DNA of 39,447 nucleotides from a virus, in IMG/VR virus record IMGVR_UViG_3300017963_000451, positions 1 to 39,447 of that record, one strand, 5' to 3'. The position numbers were made by a program, and so were the translations under genes. The notes beneath the pieces were generated by a model. It saw only the letters and a list, made by a program, of their open reading frames with translations. It had not been told where the DNA came from and did not search any database. Each line of letters opens with the position of its first letter. Within the stretch, counting starts at the first letter, position 1. Positions 22,014 to 31,026 of the stretch are shown piece after piece.

Positions 22014-23159
22014 ATGAGCGATGACTTACAAGACCTAGCATTATCAATGATGCACGAAGTCGATCCGACGCAAGGGTTAGCTACGCAAGGAGAACAACCA
22101 GATGAGCCAGTTGAAGAGATTGGAGACGATGTTAAAGATTCAGATGAGCCAACTGAAGATGAAAAAGGAAATGACGAGGCTAGCGACGAAGCCGTCGAAG
22201 AAGTTAACAAAGAAGAGGGTGAAGACAACGAAGAATCTGAGGAGACCGATGAGGTTGAGTCTAGTGAGACCGATGTTGACAACGAGCCTAGCGATGCTAA
22301 TGATGAAGATCTTCATAAGATAACAGTTGACGGGGAAGAAGTTGAAGTATCCCTGCAAGACCTAAAAGACAATTTTGCAGGAAAAGAAGCCTGGGACAAA
22401 AAGTTCACCGAATTAAACACTGAGCGCGAACAGTTCCAAGCTCAACAAGACACATTTAATAACAATGCTAAACAGTTCCAAGAATTAGCAACTACGGGAA
22501 AAGCTCAGGAAGCGTTAGACCTCGTGTGTGAATTGGCAGGCCTTGATAGGAACCAATTTGTCGAGAACTACGTTTCGCAACTGGCTCCGCAGATTGCCGA
22601 ACATTTGGAACTTTCTCCAGAAGAGCGTGAGCAACGCGCTTTGAAACAGCAAGTCGAACACTACAAAACCCGTGAGGAGCGTCGACAGGAACAGCAGACA
22701 CTTTTCGCTCAACAAACCGAGCTGAAAAATCAAGTGCAGTCTGTCCTAGAAACGCATCAAATTGGTGCTGATAGGTTCGAAGAGCTTCAGAAGGAGTTAA
22801 TTGAGTTTGGTGTTGAAAACCTTACGCCTGAAACAGTTGGTCAGTACCATGTGATGATCACACATCAAGACGCAGCTGTTGAAGTACTTAAGGATATCAA
22901 CCCAGACTTAGTAAAGGATAAGTCCGCTATGGATTATCTGATATCGTTGCAACAAAACAATCCTGGGATAAAACAGGAAGAACTAAAAGCGCGTGCAGAA
23001 AAGGCATTCGTGGACGCACTAGCCGAGCGCGTGAAAAGTGATTCCAAAGCGACGAAGCCCAAGAAAAAAGGCTCATCCAAGGCTACCAAGAAGCCAGCCA
23101 AGGAGATTTTAACTTTCGAAGACCTCGAAAACATTAACCCATTTGACTTGCTCAACTAA
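22014..23159 (+). CDS. Scaffolding protein
   Basis: This 381-residue protein has a very acidic, low-complexity N-terminus (about 20-100), a folded part with the segment DLHKITVDGEEVEVSLQDLK, a Gln/Glu-rich coiled coil (about 135-260) and a Lys-rich tail before DLENINPFDLLN. This matches podovirus scaffolds that guide coat assembly with a basic C-terminus. It sits between portal and coat, 20 nt before the coat gene. AAGGAGG precedes the ATG. Confidence 0.83.
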   Translation: MSDDLQDLALSMMHEVDPTQGLATQGEQPDEPVEEIGDDVKDSDEPTEDEKGNDEASDEAVEEVNKEEGEDNEESEETDEVESSETDVDNEPSDANDEDLHKITVDGEEVEVSLQDLKDNFAGKEAWDKKFTELNTEREQFQAQQDTFNNNAKQFQELATTGKAQEALDLVCELAGLDRNQFVENYVSQLAPQIAEHLELSPEEREQRALKQQVEHYKTREERRQEQQTLFAQQTELKNQVQSVLETHQIGADRFEELQKELIEFGVENLTPETVGQYHVMITHQDAAVEVLKDINPDLVKDKSAMDYLISLQQNNPGIKQEELKARAEKAFVDALAERVKSDSKATKPKKKGSSKATKKPAKEILTFEDLENINPFDLLN

Positions 23160-23179
23160 CCATAAGGAGAAATTAAGTC

Positions 23180-24385
23180 ATGGCCGATTACGATCTAACC
23201 AGTGTCAGTGAACTATTTAAAACAGTTTACGGCAAACTCTCGGAAAAAATCTATAACTCAGAGAACGTTCTTCTCTCACGAGTAAAGAAGAATTTCAACT
23301 TCACAGGTTCTGACCTAAAGACAACGATGCCTAAAGGTTTCGGTGGTTCTGTAGGTTCAGGTTCTTTACCAACTGCTAACACCAAGTCTTACCTCCAGAT
23401 GACTGTAACACCTAAGAAAGTCTACGCTCGACTAAACATCGACCGTGAGTCCATGATGGCTTCTAAAGACGACAAAGGTGCATTCGTTCGCTTGCTTCAG
23501 GAATCAATCAAGAACACGGTTGAATCTTACGCACGTAACATGGAACGTATCCTTTTCAGTGATGGTACAGCCGCTCTTGGTACAATGACTAGCGGAGCTT
23601 CTGGTTCTGGTACTGTTGGCTCTCCTTATGTTGTTACTATCAGTGACGCTACTTGGAAGGAAGCTAACCTAGAAGAAGACGACTATGTAAACGTCGGTTC
23701 TGGAACTGACCTCTTCGAGATCACAAGTGTTGAGCCTTCTACTAAGGTTATTAACCTCGTTCTCATCAGCGGTTCTCAGACAATCTCAGCCGGAGAGACC
23801 AGCGTTATTTACATGCAAGGTTCTAAGGACAATGATCCTGAAGGTCTTGAAGGAACAGTTGGTACAGCCACAGGAACTAAGTACGGCATCGACCTAGCAG
23901 CTGAAAGACGCTGGAGATCTTACCGTAAAGACGCTGGTGGAGCCGCAATTTCACAGGATATCCTAAACGACACTGTCCTTCAGATCCATAAGAAGTGTGG
24001 TAAATACCCTAACCTATGTATCACTTCTTACACACAGTATGTTAAGATCGCTAACCTCTTGGAAGACGTAAAGTACATGGAAGTCACTCCTAGGGATAAA
24101 GAGCTTGTTGGCCGCATCGGTTTCAAAGCTGTTGATCTACAGGCTGGACCTGCACGTATACCAATGGTAATTAGCCGATTCTGTGCTGATGATGACGTTT
24201 GGTTGTTGAACGACAACTTCATAGAAATGATGCACCGACCAGGTTTCGGCTGGTTTGACGATGATGGAACAGTCCTTCTTCGTCAGGCTGACAGCGACGG
24301 ATACGAAGCTCGTTACGGCGGATACCTTCAGAACGTTATTAAGCCAGCGTTCCAGGGACAAATCCACAACCTAGCAACTAGTTAA
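23180..24385 (+). CDS. Major capsid (coat) protein
   Basis: This 401-residue protein follows the scaffold gene and has the segments FKTVYGKLSEKIYNSENVLL and VYARLNIDRESMMASKDDKG, typical of an HK97-fold coat protein N-terminal region and E-loop/spine helix. An inserted beta-rich stretch (about 130-220) could be a surface domain. It shows the Lys/Arg-rich, smooth codon use of a highly expressed gene. AAGGAG lies before the ATG. Confidence 0.87.
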   Translation: MADYDLTSVSELFKTVYGKLSEKIYNSENVLLSRVKKNFNFTGSDLKTTMPKGFGGSVGSGSLPTANTKSYLQMTVTPKKVYARLNIDRESMMASKDDKGAFVRLLQESIKNTVESYARNMERILFSDGTAALGTMTSGASGSGTVGSPYVVTISDATWKEANLEEDDYVNVGSGTDLFEITSVEPSTKVINLVLISGSQTISAGETSVIYMQGSKDNDPEGLEGTVGTATGTKYGIDLAAERRWRSYRKDAGGAAISQDILNDTVLQIHKKCGKYPNLCITSYTQYVKIANLLEDVKYMEVTPRDKELVGRIGFKAVDLQAGPARIPMVISRFCADDDVWLLNDNFIEMMHRPGFGWFDDDGTVLLRQADSDGYEARYGGYLQNVIKPAFQGQIHNLATS

Positions 24386-24458
24386 GACACAAATTAACCA
24401 GCAGGGGCAGTTATTAGTACACGTAAGTCCCCCGCCTTAAACATAAGGAGTTTAAGTT

Positions 24459-24806
24459 ATGGCATTTGGAAGAAGTAGACACATCAGAGTAGAACGGCGC
24501 AGAATGCGCGAAGAAATGGCAATCGTTGACGCCTCAGCAGTAGTTAGCGCAGCCACACCTGTAGCAACAGGACTTTCCAGTAACACCCCTAACCTCTTAG
24601 CCAGACGATCAGGCGCTGAAATAATCTTCTCATTTGTGAAGAATTTTGTCGAGGCTCCCAACGTCCAGGTAACCGCTATTGGGTCTCAAGCTGCTGCACC
24701 TTACGTTAAAGTAGCTCCCACGGCTTCAACCTTCACAGTTGTAACAAGTGCCGCTGGTGATGACTTCATCGTTCGACTCGTAGGATCTGACGAACCATCG
24801 GTGTAA
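24459..24806 (+). CDS. Probable head-associated protein, 115 aa
   Basis: A basic N-terminus (AFGRSRHIRVERRRMREEMA) is followed by an Ala/Val/Thr-rich beta-like domain. Position after the coat gene and before a terminator suggests a decoration or head-completion protein. No family recognised. AAGGAG lies upstream of the ATG. Confidence 0.6.
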   Translation: MAFGRSRHIRVERRRMREEMAIVDASAVVSAATPVATGLSSNTPNLLARRSGAEIIFSFVKNFVEAPNVQVTAIGSQAAAPYVKVAPTASTFTVVTSAAGDDFIVRLVGSDEPSV

Positions 24807-24822
24807 CCGAATGAATAGGTTT

Positions 24823-24852
24823 CGCCGTAGAACCACAAAAACGGCGTTTTTT
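24823..24852 (+). terminator. Intrinsic terminator after the head genes
   Basis: CGCCGT (24823..24828), 12-nt loop, ACGGCG (24841..24846), then TTTTTT (24847..24852). It ends the scaffold-coat transcript, and late promoter P5 restarts two nt later. Confidence 0.9.
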
Positions 24853-24853
24853 A

Positions 24854-24889
24854 TAACACCTTACCAACCCGACTACATAGAAGAGTAAG
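24854..24889 (+). promoter_or_regulatory. Late promoter P5
   Basis: TAACAC (24854..24859), 13 nt, CTACATAG (24873..24880), AAGAGTAAG (24881..24889). It lies directly after a terminator, which supports it being a real start of transcription. Confidence 0.9.
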
Positions 24890-24909
24890 CCACTTAAGGA
24901 GCGCACACA

Positions 24910-26058
24910 ATGGCAGGATTCTCAACCACCTCGGGTGGCCTTAACTTCCAGTACCCAAACCGAGACACCGAGAACTGGGATGCTGTCATGGCTAACTCGT
25001 TCACTACCATCTCTTCCCACGACCACGATCGTGACACAGCAGGTCGCGGAAAAGTCTTGAATGACCGCTCTATCCTAGCAACAAATACTGGATGGTTCCA
25101 AGCCACAGATTTCGCCGGAACAGGCACAGTTAACCTCATTCGCGCAAACACCTCAGACTTAATCGAATTAGGCGCAAACGTAGCAACTCTTGGAGTCACA
25201 GGAGCAGTTACCCTTTCCAGTACCCTAGGCGTAACCGGAGCCACCACACTTTCCAGTACCCTATCAGTCACAAGTGCAGCGACTTTCGGAGACCTAGTAC
25301 AGATCTCCGCCAATGACACCTGGTTTCAAGGTAAGAACGCGGCGGACTCGGCGTACATCAACCTACTAAAAGTCAACACTAGCGACGATGCAGAACTCGG
25401 CGCGGATCTAGACATCAAAACAAACGTAATAAAAACCACCACTACAAACGGAGATGTAGAACTAGTCCCAGACGGCACAGGCCGGGTGCGATTAGGTGAC
25501 ACAGGCCCACGAGTAGAAAACGGAGTTGGTGCCCTAGGCCAGTTCTTAATGACAAACGGTGTTGATTCAGCCGATTTTAAAACTCTTGGATGGGAAGTGG
25601 TAGACTCTACAGCAGCAGCAGGCCAAGCGGAAATACTCTTCGACTTATCTACATATTCCGCCGAATTCACATCGTGGGTAATCTATATGACAGGAGTAGG
25701 TGGCTCTGTATCAAGTTACCCTACGGTAGAGCCTAGGACGCCAGCAAGCGGAGCAATTACTAGTATATGGGGAAAGTTCGACGTGGGCGGGTTTGTCATG
25801 GCGTCTGGAAACGCTATTCATGGATCAAGTACCGCAGGAACAGGGACCGCGAAACATTGCCTAGTCTCTTTGAGGTACAACGCAATGCCAAATAATACAG
25901 TAGCGCCAATTATGGAAGGATGGTTCTTAAACACAGCTGGTAACAACATGCCAGTATTCGGCTTCGTAGGATCTATCGTCGGCGAGCTAGCCTTTAAAAA
26001 CGCAGCAGGTACTTTAAACTCAACAGGTACGGTGTATTTACTAGGGAAGAGGTCTTAA
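24910..26058 (+). CDS. Tail fibre-like protein, 382 aa
   Basis: The N-terminal module GFSTTSGGLNFQYPNRDTEN followed by WDAVMANSFTTISSHDHD recurs in the 26320 gene and is probably the virion anchor. A shaft with repeated GVTGAVTLSSTLGVTGATTL units (about 95-115) follows, then a larger beta-rich head from about residue 200 that could bind the host. The shaft repeats are visible as DNA repeats near 25190-25270. It is the first gene after P5. Confidence 0.75.
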   Translation: MAGFSTTSGGLNFQYPNRDTENWDAVMANSFTTISSHDHDRDTAGRGKVLNDRSILATNTGWFQATDFAGTGTVNLIRANTSDLIELGANVATLGVTGAVTLSSTLGVTGATTLSSTLSVTSAATFGDLVQISANDTWFQGKNAADSAYINLLKVNTSDDAELGADLDIKTNVIKTTTTNGDVELVPDGTGRVRLGDTGPRVENGVGALGQFLMTNGVDSADFKTLGWEVVDSTAAAGQAEILFDLSTYSAEFTSWVIYMTGVGGSVSSYPTVEPRTPASGAITSIWGKFDVGGFVMASGNAIHGSSTAGTGTAKHCLVSLRYNAMPNNTVAPIMEGWFLNTAGNNMPVFGFVGSIVGELAFKNAAGTLNSTGTVYLLGKRS

Positions 26059-26059
26059 T

Positions 26060-26320
26060 ATGGAAAAACTTTGGAGAACCCGCAACGGAGTAAAAGAATA
26101 CTTCACAGAGGCAGAAACTGCTCGTCACCTAGAGCAGGAGCGACGAAATATCAACATCTCCCTAATTGGCAATAGAGTCAAAGGCTATGGCCAACTAGGC
26201 GAACAATTAGGCATGATCTTCGACGAACTCAAAGAAACAGGCACTCTTTCCTCAAACGGCCGTTGGTTCAAGCACATACAAGCAGTCAAAGACGCAAATC
26301 CCAAGCCGGAGGCTAACTAA
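26060..26320 (+). CDS. Small protein between fibre genes, 86 aa
   Basis: The C-terminal half (GYGQLGEQLGMIFDELKETG, then WFKHIQAVKDANPKPEAN) resembles a short conserved domain found next to tail-fibre genes in many phages, of the form YPSIxEQLDxxY...IxAVKxxYPKP. The role is unknown, possibly fibre assembly. It overlaps the next gene by one nt. Confidence 0.65.
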   Translation: MEKLWRTRNGVKEYFTEAETARHLEQERRNINISLIGNRVKGYGQLGEQLGMIFDELKETGTLSSNGRWFKHIQAVKDANPKPEAN

Positions 26321-26766
26321 TGGCAGGTGACACCAAGACAACCAGTGGAGGACTCAACTTCACATATCCAGCCAAAGGCCGAGCAAATTTCTCAGCCCTC
26401 TTCGATGTCCTATGGGCTAAGATCTCCAGCCACGACCATAGTGCTAACGGATCAGGTACCCAGATTCAGAATACAGGAATCGCAGACTTAACAATTCGTC
26501 CTGCTAAACTGAACATCCAAAACAACGAATTCCTCGATGCACTTGATAACGCTGGTACTGCTCGCATAGATATGATCAAAGTCAACGCTTCTGACTTAGT
26601 AGAACTAGGGACCGCAGGTGTTATGCCTCACCTCATCATCGACGACGATGGCACAGCCCCAGGCGCAACCGTAGGAAAAGCAAAGATTTATACAGATACC
26701 GCCGATGGTGATCTTAAGGTTATTTTCGGTGATGGAACAGTAAAAACCATTGTAACGGACACGTAA
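26320..26766 (+). CDS. Second, shorter fibre-like protein, 148 aa
   Basis: The N-terminus (KTTSGGLNFTYPAKGRANFS, then WAKISSHDHSANG) is clearly related to that of the 24910 gene, and both share the downstream patterns VNASDLVELG/VNTSDDAELG. It lacks the long shaft and head. It may share the same attachment site, cap the appendage, or be a shortened paralogue. Confidence 0.72.
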   Translation: MAGDTKTTSGGLNFTYPAKGRANFSALFDVLWAKISSHDHSANGSGTQIQNTGIADLTIRPAKLNIQNNEFLDALDNAGTARIDMIKVNASDLVELGTAGVMPHLIIDDDGTAPGATVGKAKIYTDTADGDLKVIFGDGTVKTIVTDT

Positions 26767-26767
26767 G

Positions 26768-27061
26768 ATGAAAAAAGTAGCCCCCATGTTCTTTCAAGCC
26801 CTAGCAGCAGCCGCACCTGTAATTAGCGCAGTAGGCGGTTTATTCGGAGGTGGCGGTGGTCAGACCCATATCGACGATTCTAAAGTTCGCCAGCAGATGC
26901 AAGCCCGTGAAATCGCAGAACGCCAAAAAGAACAAGCCGCAGCTCGCAGTCAACGCGCTGGTGAAGTCGAGTTAAAAACCCAAGAAGCAGCAGCCCGACA
27001 ACGTGTTGAAGCCTTAGACAGGATCATCGGCACTTTCCAGAGTAACTTGAGGATTAGATAA
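26768..27061 (+). CDS. Small virion or ejection-type protein, 97 aa
   Basis: A hydrophobic Ala/Gly-rich segment (FFQALAAAAPVISAVGGLFG) is followed by a Gln/Ala-rich coiled coil (IAERQKEQAAARSQRAGEVE). This two-part pattern is seen in internal or ejected podovirus proteins (T7 gp14-like in style only). It overlaps the next start by one nt. Confidence 0.6.
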   Translation: MKKVAPMFFQALAAAAPVISAVGGLFGGGGGQTHIDDSKVRQQMQAREIAERQKEQAAARSQRAGEVELKTQEAAARQRVEALDRIIGTFQSNLRIR

Positions 27062-28026
27062 TGAGAAGACTAGAGCGGTTAATATCTCAGGTTCGTAGAC
27101 TTACGGACAACGAAGAGTTCGACAACGATCCTGACAACCCTCTAGGTATTACAACTCAGGAGATTGCCGAATACCTCAACGACGCACAAGCAAACATCCA
27201 ATCACAAATCTCAGCTACCCACCCAAAAGTATTTATTGAGACAACCACCATCGATTTGGTGGCCAAACAAGAGCTTTACGATCTTCCTTCAGACTTATAC
27301 CTAGATGGACGCATCGTGAGCATTGAAACAAAGTTCTCCGAGAAGGCATCAGACTATACAAACCTTAGACAGAAGCACATCAAATCACGACTACCGGACG
27401 TAGAAAGCGATATCCCTTACGCCTACATACGTATAGCGAAACAGATAGCAATTCAACCAATCCCATCCCGTAGCTGGACAGACGGACTAAGAATCACTTA
27501 CCAACACAAGTTACCGAGCCTAGGTTTTCGTATCGGTCAAGTCAGTGCAACTCAAACAAGTGGCAGCGAACTCACACGTATAGACCTCAACGCATCTCCT
27601 ACCAAAGCCCAAGATTCCACACTCCCTACACTGGCAGAGCATTACATTGAGCAGTTTGACGAACTCACAGTGGTTGACAAGAACGGAGTAGCTAAGGCCG
27701 TAGGTATCCCGGTTAGTACTTATGACCCAACGACTGGGTACATTACACCCGAAAGCGGTCACGAACTAGGTGCTTTAGAAACCATTTCAGCAGGTGATTA
27801 CATCGTAGGCGGCGAAAATTCAACAACACATTCAGAATTACCAGATACATGTGAGCGATACCTTATAGCCTATGCAGCATGGAAAGTTCTTAAAGCTGAT
27901 TCGATGGTTGATTCTAAAGACCAAGAGCGCGAGTTAGGGCTGATGCTTCAAGAGATAATTAACGCCTTTAGAGAGATAGACGAAGATCAGATCGAGTTAG
28001 AACTTAGCGAGGAGTGGATGATCTAA
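27061..28026 (+). CDS. Head-tail adaptor / tail accessory protein, 321 aa
   Basis: The helical N-terminus with TTQEIAEYLNDAQANIQSQI and ELYDLPSDLYLDGRIVSIET, plus a C-terminal CERYLIAYAAWKVLKADS, match the phage adaptor (P22 gp4-like) layout that binds below the portal. It lies directly before the large tail protein, with a one-nt overlap. Confidence 0.7.
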   Translation: MRRLERLISQVRRLTDNEEFDNDPDNPLGITTQEIAEYLNDAQANIQSQISATHPKVFIETTTIDLVAKQELYDLPSDLYLDGRIVSIETKFSEKASDYTNLRQKHIKSRLPDVESDIPYAYIRIAKQIAIQPIPSRSWTDGLRITYQHKLPSLGFRIGQVSATQTSGSELTRIDLNASPTKAQDSTLPTLAEHYIEQFDELTVVDKNGVAKAVGIPVSTYDPTTGYITPESGHELGALETISAGDYIVGGENSTTHSELPDTCERYLIAYAAWKVLKADSMVDSKDQERELGLMLQEIINAFREIDEDQIELELSEEWMI

Positions 28027-30650
28027 TGGCAGTAACTCACGGCATACGCAAATTTTACTCATCCTTCAAAGGTCTTAATGAGATCGTTGATGACATCACA
28101 CGCGATGCCGGATTCGCCACCGCTGCGGAGAACGTCAAGATTCTAGATGACGGTGCTCTGTCCAAACGCAGAGGATACAAGATCTTTGCAGACGAAGCCG
28201 GAGGCTACGGTGTACTAGGGTTTGACAGAATTGATCCAGAGGACGGCACCACAACCAATGAAATTCTCGTTCTTTCCGATACAATCCACCGCCTAAAAAC
28301 CGCGACTCTAACAATAACCAACTCTAATGCCAACGGACAAGACGTAACCATCTCAGTTTCTGGCGACTCCTCTTCCGGTACCGGGACATCGGGATGGGGT
28401 TCAGCTCCTTGGGGTGCTTTCCCATGGGGAGACCCAGCAGGTAGAGGATTCATCTTAGGCTTAGACGTAGCCCAGCTGATAGACAACAACGGTAATGAAC
28501 TTTACCCAGCTGAAACGGTAGCTTTCTACCTTGGTGATGAAATCGAGAACGAAGGTCTTACAATTGCTGCCCTAGTATCAGGCTTAAACTCTAATCCATC
28601 GCTTACAGCCTCTGCCACAGTAGAAACAACCACACCTTCCCCCTTCCTTGAATTACTAAATGGGACAACACTTGCAGACGGAGAATCTGTAGAGCTGACG
28701 TACTATTACACTGAAGAAGTTGCAAAAGACTCAGGTGCAGGACTTACCAACGGTTTCGCAGCCTTCCAAACAGACTCAGCCGCTAGCCACCTTGACCATT
28801 CAATATTCAACAGATCTGTATATTTCACAACTGGGTTAGACCCACTTCAACAGTACGACGGGCAAGCTCTTTTCAGAGCCGGCATGGAAGCAGGAACACA
28901 ACCCACCACAACCTCAGCCGCTTCTGGCGTTCTTACAGGCGATTACCTTCACAAGGTTCAGCCATGGTTCAGAGATCGCAATGGCCAAGTCCATCGTGGC
29001 GCGATCAGTTCAGCAAGCACATCACTCACTCTTTCCAGTGAGAAAGCCGTAGTCACAGTAACCAACATACAGGATGGCAACGGTTTCGATGCTCGCGGCG
29101 CTTATTCAGACGGTATCCAGTCCAATTCTCCAGTATCAGGCTTGGTTACGTTAACTGTAGACGACGGAGCAGGTGGAGCACACACAGTAGTTGCTGGTGA
29201 CAAGATTCGAGTATTTAACAGTGACGTAGCGACAAACGCTTACGCTGAGTACGTTGTATCATCAGTCACAGCCACCACAATTGTAGTTGAATCCTCTGTT
29301 GACATCGACTTAACAGACAACCTAATAATCTCCACTGGTATCTTTCTTGACGTATTCCGCACAAAGACAAGTGGTTCAACTTACTTCCTGATCGAGACGC
29401 TCAACAACGACCCCTTCAACGCTACACAATCGTACACAGATAACACGGCAGACGCTTCCGTAGGCGCACGTTTCTTAAATCCAATCAGAGATCCAGCGGA
29501 GCCACCTCAAACAAAATATGTCACGAACTTCAACAACTCCCTTGTCTTAGGTAATAAGAAGACTGACCCTAACGCTGTGTACTACTCCGAGCCTGACGAA
29601 CCTACTAACTTCCCAGTACTAAACTTCTTCTTAGCAGAGAACAACGACGGTGGATCGATTACTGCCCTGACTCAATCTAACGAGACTCTTGTTATCTTCA
29701 GAGAATCCAGTATCTTCTTGATGACAGGTGACTTCTCTCGCTCCAGAATCAACGTCACCGCCCTTAGCACTGGCGGAGTAGGTTGTACTTCACACACATC
29801 AATAGCAGACATCAACGGTGTTCTGTTCTTCCTCGGTAACCGCGGTGTGTACGCCATGGCAGGTGCGGCACTCCCTAAACTCATCTCTAATCAGATCATC
29901 AAAACCTTAACCTCTAGACGACCAAGCACAGAGGAATTACAATTCAGCCGAGCGCTAGCAGTCCACCACGAACAGGACAAGCAGTATATTCTTTACATTC
30001 CCTCAGAGTCTACGGACTCAGGTAACCTATACTCCGATGAATACTCCCTCTGTGTGGTCTACGATTACGCACAAGATAACTGGACAGAGTGGAAGAATAT
30101 TCACTTCTCCACTGGAGCGACCTATTCCAACAAAAAACTCTGGTTTGCCTCACGAGAATTACGCACAGCAGATTCAGCAGTAACATACAGAGTGTGGAAA
30201 CAACACAATGACGGTGAACTCCACGACTACGGAGACCAGTTAGACCCAATCGAATTTAAGTACGGCAGTGGTTGGGAATCAGTAGGTAACCCATCGATAG
30301 CGAAGAAATTCTTACGTGTGAAGCTCCAGTCATACACAGACCTCGACAACCCAATCCCCCTATCCGATTTTACCGTAGACGCTTCAACAGAGATTGACTA
30401 CAAAGAACACACACCACACAGTATATTCTCTTTCACATTCCCAGATAGAGGCTCTACTTGGGACTCTAGACCTTGGGACACATTCACTTGGGGTGGTGCA
30501 CAGCAACCGACTTATAAGACGAAACTTCGCAAAGGACAAGCTCGTTCCCTGCGCCTACTTTTTGAAAACACAGAGTATGACACCAACGTAATTTTTTCTG
30601 GCTTCGAGCTAGAATATGCAGCTCCACAAGGTAACACAATTAAACAGTAG
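28026..30650 (+). CDS. Large tail hub / stabilisation (nozzle-like) protein, 874 aa
   Basis: From the ATG at 28026 (MAVTHGIRKFYSSFKGLNEI, a TAATG overlap; an upstream GTG at 28014 is less likely). The segments NETLVIFRESSIFLMTGDFS and FFLGNRGVYAMAG are typical of podovirus tail-nozzle (P22 gp10-like) proteins with beta-propeller repeats. Two Trp-rich inserts, GWGSAPWGAFPWGDP and TWDSRPWDTFTWGG, share a pattern. The last codons overlap late promoter P6. Confidence 0.78.
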   Translation: MAVTHGIRKFYSSFKGLNEIVDDITRDAGFATAAENVKILDDGALSKRRGYKIFADEAGGYGVLGFDRIDPEDGTTTNEILVLSDTIHRLKTATLTITNSNANGQDVTISVSGDSSSGTGTSGWGSAPWGAFPWGDPAGRGFILGLDVAQLIDNNGNELYPAETVAFYLGDEIENEGLTIAALVSGLNSNPSLTASATVETTTPSPFLELLNGTTLADGESVELTYYYTEEVAKDSGAGLTNGFAAFQTDSAASHLDHSIFNRSVYFTTGLDPLQQYDGQALFRAGMEAGTQPTTTSAASGVLTGDYLHKVQPWFRDRNGQVHRGAISSASTSLTLSSEKAVVTVTNIQDGNGFDARGAYSDGIQSNSPVSGLVTLTVDDGAGGAHTVVAGDKIRVFNSDVATNAYAEYVVSSVTATTIVVESSVDIDLTDNLIISTGIFLDVFRTKTSGSTYFLIETLNNDPFNATQSYTDNTADASVGARFLNPIRDPAEPPQTKYVTNFNNSLVLGNKKTDPNAVYYSEPDEPTNFPVLNFFLAENNDGGSITALTQSNETLVIFRESSIFLMTGDFSRSRINVTALSTGGVGCTSHTSIADINGVLFFLGNRGVYAMAGAALPKLISNQIIKTLTSRRPSTEELQFSRALAVHHEQDKQYILYIPSESTDSGNLYSDEYSLCVVYDYAQDNWTEWKNIHFSTGATYSNKKLWFASRELRTADSAVTYRVWKQHNDGELHDYGDQLDPIEFKYGSGWESVGNPSIAKKFLRVKLQSYTDLDNPIPLSDFTVDASTEIDYKEHTPHSIFSFTFPDRGSTWDSRPWDTFTWGGAQQPTYKTKLRKGQARSLRLLFENTEYDTNVIFSGFELEYAAPQGNTIKQ

Positions 30651-30667
30651 ATACATAAAAGAGTAAC
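30632..30667 (+). promoter_or_regulatory. Late promoter P6
   Basis: TAACAC (30632..30637), 13 nt, ATACATAA (30651..30658), AAGAGTAAC (30659..30667). It overlaps the end of the tail gene and is almost identical to P4 over 35 nt. It drives the ejection-protein block. Confidence 0.85.
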
Positions 30668-30681
30668 CAGAGAGGGCGAAA

Positions 30682-31017
30682 GTGGAGTTCAGAGCAATAA
30701 AACCATTTACCGGTGGCCAAGTAGAAGATTACTTACAATCTTCACTTAGGGCTGACTTCAGAGAGCTGATAGATGGTTTGCATAGGATAACACTAACCGA
30801 GAATTTCGAGTCATTTAGTTATGAAGGCACTATTGAAGCAGGTACAGAGGTCGAGATCCGCAACGAATTACCAAATCCTCCAAGCGGTAGACTGGTTATT
30901 AAACATTCTGGTAGCCCATCAATTGTGGATGGTGATACGGAATGGACTAGCGACTTTGTCTACCTAAAAAATGCGGGCGCTTCGGCAGCCACAGTAAAAG
31001 TTATTTATTTCACCTAG
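30682..31017 (+). CDS. Hypothetical virion protein, 111 aa
   Basis: Starts at a GTG (30682; MEFRAIKPFTGGQVEDYLQS) with GAGGG upstream. A helical N-terminus is followed by a beta-rich C-terminal half. First gene after P6 and probably a tail component. No family recognised. Confidence 0.6.
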   Translation: MEFRAIKPFTGGQVEDYLQSSLRADFRELIDGLHRITLTENFESFSYEGTIEAGTEVEIRNELPNPPSGRLVIKHSGSPSIVDGDTEWTSDFVYLKNAGASAATVKVIYFT

Positions 31018-31026
31018 AGGTACAGC

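Noticed and set aside
24894-25319. Minus-strand frame opposite the fibre gene
   Set aside because: Repetitive Val/Thr/Pro sequence produced by the fibre repeats read backward; no start signals.
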